64,000 nt of DNA from Gibbula magus. Lineage: Eukaryota > Mollusca > Gastropoda > Trochida > Trochidae. Shown piece by piece: positions 56,580 through 64,000 of the stretch (positions are counted from its first letter, which is position 1; each line of letters starts with the position of its first letter). The stretch lies in the NCBI GenBank assembly GCA_936450465.1, contig OW388297.1:53002989-53066988 (forward strand), written 5' to 3'. The notes beneath the pieces were generated by a model. The model saw only the letters and a list, made by a program, of their open reading frames with translations, was not told the DNA's origin and searched no databases. Both the position numbers and the translations under genes were made by a program.

Positions 56580-57955
56580 TACATTAGTCCCTCCTTCGTT
56601 TAATTAGCCCTTGTATGTCGGCAACAACAGGTCGGATGAAAATCATGGTAATGCGAGAACAGTGTTACCTTGCGTTTTAAAATTCCAGTTTCAACTTAAG
56701 TATAACCCTTAGCTCCTCATCCTTAATATTTCATTGAGAATCGATTTTAAAACTGTTGAAAATCTCAAAGAGGATTCATGAGGGATGGAAGAATAAGGAT
56801 GCCTGGTCTTAAAAATTAACCTTTCAAGGAAAATAAATCATTCACAAGGTAATGTTGTTATAAAAATAAATATATACTGTATAGTTTTTGCATGGTCGTA
56901 CGTTGCTTTTTGCAGAAGCGGAATATACAAAATAAAAGGCTTCCAATAAAAGTAAAATTGGGTTGAATGTTGTTTTCGAAATAATAGTAATTAATTGGAA
57001 TTAAACATATATTGTTCATTATTAATCTTATTGATCTGAAAGAGCCCTGTACATTAATTCCTAACTTTGATAACAATGTCATTTTTTTTTGTTATATCCA
57101 ACTGTTCACATTGATGCATTCAGACCGAAACTGATTCGATACAAAGAATGAAACACAGAAAGAATAAAAAACGTAAATCTAGTCTATAGTTTGAGTAGTA
57201 ATTGTGACATTATTATTGCCGCACTGCGGGGCATATACACTGAACTCCAAAATAAACGTCACCACACCAAAAACACCATAAATCAATCCACGAGTGATAA
57301 ACACGATTGGAATAATAGAAATATACTATGTCTTCAGAAGCTAAACTAAAGTAAATTGAAATTAAGTTTGAAAACAAGTTCATATTTCTGAAAAATGCAC
57401 GTTTTTAGAATTCTAGAAATTGGCCTTTCAAAAGTTCCTTAACTGAACGAGATAGGAGACCCAAAAAGGGCCTTTTGGCCTCAACATCTATTATTTATTA
57501 AACTTCTACAAGTTATGAATGTGTAAGTTAAACAATAACAATAACACTAATTCTGGCCAAAACTATTTTTAAAATAAAGTGATTTCAACATCCATGTATA
57601 CCTGAACCAGACATAAAAACAAAGTATAAACAAACGACGTGATCACAACTGACACTAACCTGAAGAAGCCAACATGGCTGAAAGCGCTAGTTAGCGAATG
57701 TGAATCAAATGTACCAAATTCCACAATACTATTTTATTTATATATATATATTTTGACTGGATCAATCTTCTTTAATACTATTGCTATATATATATAGCAA
57801 CAGTATTTAATCGTTTTACTGTTGAAAATGTGATGACGTTGCTTTTGTGATTGAGTGTATGTATGCATTCTTAATCTACCATTTTCTCTCAGTGATGATG
57901 GACTTGATGAAAGCCATGTACTGTTTCTGTTCCCCATCCCTACATACTAATGGAA
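56580..57955. other. AT-rich DNA with minor palindromes
   Basis: A small dyad centred near 57790 (ACTATTGCTATATATATATA then GCAACAGT) and a CTGAAGAAGCC...GGCTGAAA motif at 57660-57686 were noted. No gene was recognised. Confidence 0.35.
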
Positions 57956-57959
57956 ACAG

Positions 57960-58640
57960 TTTAATTGAGGTTATCCAAAACTGTTGATTTCAGTTATCGT
58001 CAGTAGCCGTGCAATTGCAATTGATGGTGTACACAACGCTTTAATCTTCGGTGACAACGGTAGTTGTGATATGGCAGTTGAATCACTTTACATAATGGTG
58101 TCTATAATTCTGGGAATTTCAGTATCTGTGAACCAATTCTAATTTTGGGCATCCGCAACTCTTCGTCCATGGCAACGTCACTTGCTCGGCAGCAGAACTT
58201 ATTCAATTGGATGGTGTACACAACTATAAGTCTCTGGTAAAGTCATCAGTGTACAAAGTCTAATTGAGGTATTCCACAACTCTTCATCGTCAGTGACATT
58301 GGAACAACTGTATCTATTGCATTCGATCGAATTAATTATAATAGCTGGTCATAACCCTTCGTCCCTGATAATTTCGGTAGCTTTTGCATTTAAGAGGAAC
58401 AAATGAAATGTGTCATGATATGTTCGTCGTTGGTAAATGCTGCGGCTGTACATGGAATTAAAAATAATTGCGGGTGACCAAAACTCTGCATACCTTGTAG
58501 CTCCTGAATGTAAAAGGGACCACATATAAGTCATTGGGTCAACAACTCGACATTTCTGAGAACAGTTTTAGTTGTGATATGTTAATGTAAAGAATTCTAA
58601 TTAAGGTTGTCATCATATCTTCATCAGTGGTCAGTTCAGC
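57960..58640. repeat. Ancient degenerate tandem array
   Basis: Variants of TAATTGAGGTNNTCCACAAC followed by TCTTCATCGTCAGTGAC recur near 57964, 58138, 58263, 58336, 58457 and 58597. Spacing is mostly close to 120 bp or a multiple. GATGGTGTACACAAC is also repeated (58024 and 58211). Divergence is high, so this is an old array or a run of old element copies. Confidence 0.45.
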
Positions 58641-58740
58641 AGCTTAAAAAAAAATGCAAGACATTGTAATATACGTTGTTGTTCTCTTTTCATCTCCATC
58701 ACGAGTAATATCCTCGATCTATAAGGTGCTGAAGCAAGTT

Positions 58741-59125
58741 TGTGTGACGTATAAAGTGGCAGTGGTGTGATACCCTTAAGTGTGAGAAGTAGATTTGTTG
58801 GTCTCAGGCGATTTTGAGAGTTCAGACAGCAAGATAATTGACTATTCTATCATGGCACCAGCTTCAAAACTCTACTTTGAGTGTTTAGGTATCGCTACAG
58901 AGGTCAAATCACTTGAACTACCTTCAGGCGACCATTTTATTGTTAAGACATTTAAATGGCCGCTCGAAGGGAAATGGAATTGCATAGCTTAACCGAACCG
59001 TGTACACTCGTTTTAGAACTCTTTTTACTGAATCAGGGATAGCATGTAGCCACTGTTAACACTTATTTACCTTTTTGTGAGATCACTGTATTTCAATAAG
59101 AAAAACGTGCTACAAAACCTTTAAT
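58741..59125 (+). mobile_element. MITE-like repeat related to 35058-35362
   Basis: Shares GTGTGAGAAGTAGATTTGTT, GGCCGCTCGAAGGGAAATGG, CACTTATTTACCTTTTTGTG and the end AATAAGAAAAACGTGCTAC with the 35-kb copy. It also has CCGTGTACACTCGTTTTAGA, similar to the interior of the TTAA MITE (CCATGTACACTCATTTTAAA), which links the two subfamilies. Confidence 0.65.
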
Positions 59126-59693
59126 GGATCATACTCTACTAATATCATCCAATAAACGTTTCAACAAGAAAATCAATACTCAATTGTACCTTTTGTTTGA
59201 ATACATTAGGTACAGAAACAGTTTGAGCAGTTGTAAATACATGAGGAGGTACAATTACAGCTAAAATATTTACTTTTACGTACTGTGTACATTTAATGTT
59301 TGTCAAAAACCTCCAGAATGTCAATTTTAATGATTGTTTGTATACAATGGATAGTTTGGCAAGTCATTATTAATATAAGTATTGACTGGCGTATATGTTA
59401 ATAGAAGTTTCTTATTCTATTTGGCTGCAGCAAAAATAAATTGTCTTCATTATCACCATATCCTTGGTGATCACCATGGAAACAGGTACTTCATTCATAG
59501 CGTCATTTAGAGCAATGATATCTGGAGAGGAACTTAGACAAGCGAAATTTGAACACAATAGCAGGTATAGAGCATATGTTTGGCGTGAGCTTGAACAATT
59601 ATATCTAGAGAGGTACTGAGCAATGTTTTACTCAGACAAGTAACATTGAACCTTTTCTTTAACCCCTTCGAAACAGTATCGGTTGAGGAAGAC

Positions 59694-59972
59694 ATGTTAC
59701 CATGTCCAAAATTCGTTTTGTTTTGCTTGATATTAGTAAAGATATCCAGTTCAAGTTTAAGTTCATTCTTTAAGAAAGAGAGACAGCAGTTAGTGTATGA
59801 AGGGACGACTGTGGAATCAGTTCAACTCAAACCAAAGGTGATCAGTATAATACATTGCGGAGCCCTGTGCCATCAGCATACAAAGATGAGGACCGGAGAT
59901 GTAGAATGTTCTTTCAGCAGCTAACCAACCATACAGTAGGTTTTGAAGAAGGAGGAGCCTGGAAACGTGATC
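59694..59972 (+). pseudogene. Paralogous first exon of the PAN/CCP/galectin gene, frameshifted
   Basis: The start context GAGGAAGACATGT matches the galectin-gene exon 1. Translation gives MLPCPKFVLFCLILVKISSS, then KERQQLVYEG, then VISIIHCGALCHQH. After a frame change it gives DEDRRCRMFFQQLTNHT and ends ACGTGATC|GTAAGT, a consensus donor at the homologous place. Compared with the 45-kb exon, 22 bases are missing after CAGCA near 59880, removing the third Cys codon and shifting the frame; the exon length (279) no longer gives phase 1. No homologues of exons 2-5 were recognised downstream. Confidence 0.75.
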
Positions 59973-59979
59973 GTAAGTT

Positions 59980-61574
59980 TCTTTCATCAAGTTCTTAAAC
60001 TCTCTGTTTTCGAAACTAGAAGCAGTTTTACTCGTAGATGTCTCAATTCAAGTACAGTTGTTATACCCCCGACCAACAGCTGGGGCTATCTAGTAATACC
60101 AACGATTGAGTCCGTCCTTCCGTCAGAAGAATTTTTTTTGTCCGATTGATTATAGAAAAATGTTCATCTCATCCTTTAACAGTCGGAAGTATGAGTGAGC
60201 CATGCTCACTTTTTTGCTTGTTAGCCTTCCAAAAGACAAAGTACAAATTGCTGCCACGGAAGCAGAAATTATTATAAAAGCTGAAACCAGAAGAAGACAC
60301 ATATACATGATTGTGGGAGGCTGTAAACCAACGAAGACGTCAACGCGAATGTCCTTCAGGGGAAGACATCATGATAAAACGAATATGTTAAAGAACTTAA
60401 CTTAACTTTTAAGAAATTCGTAGAAATAATATTATTTTTATTAATTTTGTTCTTAACTTTAAGAAACCTCATGAGGTGTCTTAACTCTAACAAAATGACT
60501 GCCAACAGAGACTGTGCTTTCTCACTGGTAACTTATCATTGCTTTTGCAAATAGAGAGTCTTTTAAGTTCATTGTTGACATGTGACAGATCATCAAGAAA
60601 TGTCACTTGAAATCGTTTTGGCAATAACAAGTTTTGTCAAATGAGAAACTGCAAGTTTTTAGGCCCTAGACCGAAACAATATCATATTACATGTCATTCT
60701 CAGTTCTGTTGCCTGACTGCTGTACAGTATATACAATATGGCATAGACAATTGCACATGTCATCGAAAACACTTCAACCTGAACATTATTTTTAAATGCT
60801 TCTTGACTAATTATTATATGAAAATGAACTGCAAACTATCTGAATGTTTGACAGGTTCACTATTATAATTACCATTGACAGGATTAATATTATTTATTCA
60901 TAAGACAACAGAGATCATAACAATCGCGAAACTCTGCTTCGTTGCAGTGAATGAATCTGCATTGGCAGATTAGAGTTACCCCCCTTTCGGAAGTGTCAAA
61001 ATTTGTATCAACTTGACAACTTACAAACTAATTAAGTAAAAAGATATCAATGTAAAGCATGTATGTATGTATCGAGGGATCTTGTATGACTTGTATGACT
61101 TGTATGGCTATTGTTAAAAAAGATTAAAGTGAAATACTAATAAAAAATCGAACTAATTTTCAAATACATAGACATATAAAAAATAAATATAATGAAATTC
61201 CAATTTTAAAAATCAATGTTCATTTCACTTCTTGTTATTATGTTTTAAATATGTAACTAAACTCGTTTGTGTATAATTTCTAAATGAGTTCACAATCCAC
61301 AAAATAATCTTTTTTCTCAAAGGCTTAAATTATTCTGAAAAAAATCACTTGGATGCTATATCAGCTTTTTGTACATTTGAAATTAACTCATTTTCAAAAC
61401 TAAGAGTGTCAAACTGATTATAAATTTGAAATGTTGCAATAATATTTCATATATCAGATAATGGTTTTCCCTAATTTGCTTAACTCATCAATATATTCAT
61501 ATAATGCATGCATTTTTTCAGTTTCACAAACATAACAAAGTATCACTGTGAAATTGGTCACCAGCTAGAATTAC
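59980..61574. other. AT-rich DNA, no recognised gene
   Basis: Searched by eye for CCP- and galectin-like exons to follow the 59.7-kb exon; none were found. A triple ACTTGTATG repeat lies at 61086-61108. Confidence 0.35.
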
Positions 61575-62706
61575 AAGGCAAAAGTGAGGGCAGCTCACAT
61601 ACCCCCGCCTGTAGTTTGACCGCCTTTCTTTAAAATATGTAATCATAAATCATAAATCCGGAAACGACACAAAGTCCAAAAATGGGACCGTTTTTGGTCA
61701 AAATGTCCAAAATTATTTGAACCATGGAGTTGAAACCCCTAAAAGGCACAACAGCAACATGTAGGTTAGGGGTATAGTTTCCGAGATAAGCTCCGGAAAC
61801 GACACAAAGTCCAAAAATGGGACCGTTTTTGGTCAAAATGTTCAAAATTATTTGAACCATGGAGTTGAAACCCCTAAAAGGCACAACAGCATCATGTAGG
61901 TTATCGCTATACCAAATTTGAAGTTTCCAAAGGGTATAGTTTCCGAGATAAGCTCCGGAAACGACACAAAGTCCAAAAATGGGACCTTTTTTGGTCAAAA
62001 TGTCCAAAATTATTTGAACCATGAAGTTGAAACCCCTATAAGGCACAACAGCAACATGTAGGTTATCGCTATACCAAATTTGAAGTTTCCAAGGGGTATA
62101 GTTTCCGAGATAAGCTCCGGAAACGACACAAAGTCCAAAAATGGGACCGTTTTTGGTCAAAATGTCCAAAATTATTTGAACCATGGAATTGAAACCCCTA
62201 AAAGGCACAACAGCATCATGTAGGTTATCGCTATACCAAATTTGAAGTTTCCAGGTGGTATAGTTTCCGAGATAAGCTCCGGAAACGACACAAAGTCCAA
62301 AAATGGGACCGTTTTTGGTCAAAATGTCCAAAATTATTTGAACCATGGAGTTGAAACCCCTAAAAGGCACAACAGCAACATGTAGGTTATCGCTATACCA
62401 AATTTGAAGTTTCCAAGGGGTATAGTTTCCGAGATAAGCTCCGGAAACGACACAAAGTCCAAAAATGGGACCGTTTTTGGTCAAAATGTCCAAAATTATT
62501 TGAACCATGAAATTGAAACCCCTAAAAGGCACAACAGCATCATGTGGGTTATCGCTATACCAAATTTGAAGTTTCCAGGTGGTATAGTTTCCGAGATAAG
62601 CTCCGGAAAAGATTTCGGACGGACGGACGGACGGACGCACGGACGCACGGACGCACGGACACGCGGAGCGCTATATACCCCCGACTACGTCGTAGCGGGG
62701 GTATAA
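61575..62706 (+). mobile_element. Pearl-like element, copy 2 (six 162-bp core repeats)
   Basis: Left end AAGGCAAAAGTGAGGGCAGC, then core repeats whose GGAAACGACACAAAGTCC landmark falls at 61659, 61795, 61957, 62119, 62281 and 62443 (period 162 except the first, which has a deletion). A (GGAC)/(GCAC) microsatellite follows at 62616-62660 and the right end GCTATATACCCCCGACTACG, with hairpin ACCCCCGACTACG and CGTAGCGGGGGT. Because 162 is a multiple of three, the minus strand shows a 336-codon repeating ORF that is not a gene. The layout (left flank, variable core repeats, microsatellite, right flank) matches the pearl elements described in oysters, thought to be Helitron-related. Confidence 0.8.
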
Positions 62707-62899
62707 AAAGCTTTAATTCAGTCAAAGCAGTGGTAAACAGTCATCATTTAAATATGCCTACCCATCATTTCAAAATTAGATTCAATGATTATAATAGTAC
62801 GTTTTTGGTTAAACGTCATTATTTTATATGTATATATTTTATATATTGATATTCACTATATGCCCTATTATCCTACATGGCTATCTTCGACAAATTATT

Positions 62900-64000
62900 A
62901 CACAGTAAGGGAAGAGTTACTCACCTTCCCTGTCCCATCTCCCGATAAGTGCCCGGATTATCATGCTTCCTTCTGTCGGTCAGAAAGAAACCGAATCGCA
63001 TAGAAGGAGGGGGGGGGGTAATTACTATAATTACTATATGCCCGATTGCCACAACGGGAGGAGGGCTGCGAAGAGGTTGGGGAAGGTGAGACACTCTCCC
63101 GGCATCACAAGGGGATATTGGTGACTAGTGCAGTCCGAGAGATCATGAGTCTCCCCGAGTACATGATCCATATGGACGCAAGGAAACCAAACCCTGACCC
63201 CGCTATGCGATTAGGGTTGAACCTTAATGGTCACAACTAATAAAAGACAACAACACGTGACTGAAGTTAAAATGGAACAAGTTCAGATTTATTAACCGAT
63301 TAGCGAGGGGGTGGCTGACCCCTATGGTGAGGAGCTGTCGGGACCCAGTGCTGTGCGTAGATTTGAGCACGCAAATGGTTAATCCCCTCTAGGTCCTCCG
63401 TGGATACATCAAGCAGTGGTTGGCGAACACCAATCCTGACTTCCAGAAGCAGCCAGCCATGATGTCTGTCACCGCCAAGTTACTATGAAGAGCCATAGTT
63501 GCTGATATGGCCCTTATCTCGTGCGGGTTGGAATGCGCCGGCGGGTTTAACCCCGCTGCCTTGTATGCCTTTAACACCGCGGAGCGTAGATACACGCCCA
63601 GTTGTCTCTTATCAAGTTCCTTGACACTGGTCTGGGAATGAGGAAGGAACAACCTCTGTCTCCCCTGCCGTAGTGTCCTGGTTCTCTCGGTGTAGATACC
63701 CAGTGCCCTCACCGGACAGAGGAGACGGTTCTCCTTGTTTGTGGGTTCGATATTACCGGAAATGGATGGTAATGAGAAGGTTCTACCCCTCTCGTCTGCG
63801 GTCTGATTCTTGCAAACAAAGTCAGGCGCTAGTCGCAGAGTGGCCGATCCCCCGTCTATCACATCAAAACGTAAGAGGTCCACCTGGAGAGCATGAAGCT
63901 CTGAAATCCTGGCTGCGGACCCCATGGCCACAAGAAAAGCCGTCTTTATGGTGAGACGGAGGACAGTCGTTTCTGCCAACGGTTCATAATGGTCTGACTT
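62900..64000 (-). mobile_element. Second DIRS-like element, 3' portion, cut by the window end
   Basis: The recombinase at 63389-63979 runs off the right edge. Beyond its 3' end, 62905-63240 is GC-richer with a run of ten G at 63010-63019 and holds CTCCCGATAAGTGCCCGG and CATATGGACGCAAGGAAACC, taken to be the element's 3' region. Boundaries were not fixed. Confidence 0.55.
63389..63979 (-). pseudogene. Tyrosine recombinase of the second DIRS-like element
   Basis: One long open frame matches the 52-kb copy: SAARISELHALQVDLLRFDV, LAPDFVCKNQ, LCPVRALGIYTERTRTLRQG, VKELDKRQLGVYLRSAV, NPHEIRAISATMALH and MAGCFWKS. The active-site region reads VFANHCLM where the first copy reads VFAYHYLRD, so the nucleophile Tyr codon (TAC) is TGC and a short deletion shifts the frame. 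The frame continues toward the right edge. Catalytically dead as read, though the Arg and H-x-x-R residues remain. Confidence 0.8.

Noticed and set aside
57655..57700. Hammerhead ribozyme-like motif CTGAAGA...GAAA with a stem between
   Set aside because: The conserved CUGAUGA reads CTGAAGA and no NUH cleavage site or closing stem I follows.
59646..59924. 59646 ATG as the start of the paralogous exon
   Set aside because: The ATG at 59694 has the same upstream context as the intact gene's start (GAGG.AGACATGT).
59980..61574. Search for CCP and galectin exons downstream of the orphan exon
   Set aside because: No C...C...GTC..DGTW or H...R...VVRNS pattern was found in any plus-strand frame.
61659..62600. 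Regular repeats considered as a CRISPR array
   Set aside because: Units are 162 bp and contiguous with no unique spacers, in a eukaryotic sequence.
61630..62640. 336-codon open frame on the minus strand
   Set aside because: It is the read-through of a 162-bp tandem repeat whose period is a multiple of three; the repeat spans the whole frame and has no domain.

Overview
This window is AT-rich, intron-bearing and gene-poor eukaryotic DNA, full of transposable elements. The repeat repertoire points to a marine lophotrochozoan, most likely a mollusc. It includes a tRNA-headed SINE whose tail reads TTTAACGCCGCTTTCAAGAG, pearl-like elements with 162-bp core repeats, DIRS-type tyrosine-recombinase elements, FLYWCH/MULE transposase relatives and CR1/Jockey-type LINE debris. 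The species cannot be fixed from sequence alone. No bacterial operon, rRNA gene, functional tRNA gene or CRISPR array was seen.

The main host gene was assembled by eye from splice sites. A five-exon gene on the minus strand (45183 down to 41894) encodes a predicted 297-residue secreted protein: hydrophobic leader, four-cysteine PAN/Apple-like segment, CCP/Sushi-like module and a complete galectin carbohydrate-recognition domain. The exons join in frame through GT..AG introns of phases 1, 0, 2 and 0, to 894 nt with no internal stop. A homologous first exon with a 22-bp frameshifting deletion lies on the plus strand at 59694-59972, without recognisable later exons.

Layout. 1-345: LINE RT fragment abutting a MITE end. 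3.4-4.8 kb: hairpin and a 62-bp tandem array. 5.6-8.9 kb: 5'-truncated LINE on the minus strand, interrupted by about 0.2 kb of palindromic DNA. 9.7-18.1 kb: four TTAA-flanked MITEs, another TIR element, a SINE and a foldback. 18.9-28.2 kb: many SINE copies, several with clear target-site duplications, and a GIY-YIG scrap. 29.1-36.8 kb: terminal exon of one MULE-type gene and a decayed six-segment FLYWCH-MULE locus, with insertions including a 1.43-kb element with 159-bp terminal inverted repeats. 37.4-41.0 kb: a young SINE and a hAT-like MITE. 41.0-46.6 kb: the galectin gene, flanked by diverged 300-bp direct repeats. 48.2-53.2 kb: GC-richer RT-less DIRS-like derivative with 119-bp inverted termini, gag-like ORF, reiterated modules and a broken tyrosine recombinase. 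53.8-62.7 kb: core-type SINE, two pearl-like elements, a foldback and the paralogous galectin-gene exon. 62.9-64.0 kb: 3' part of a second DIRS-like element running off the window.

The galectin gene is the only locus that looks functional. The other coding signals are transposon-derived and mostly broken by stops, frameshifts or later insertions, so the window also records nested insertion. All family assignments come from reading motifs, not from database searches.
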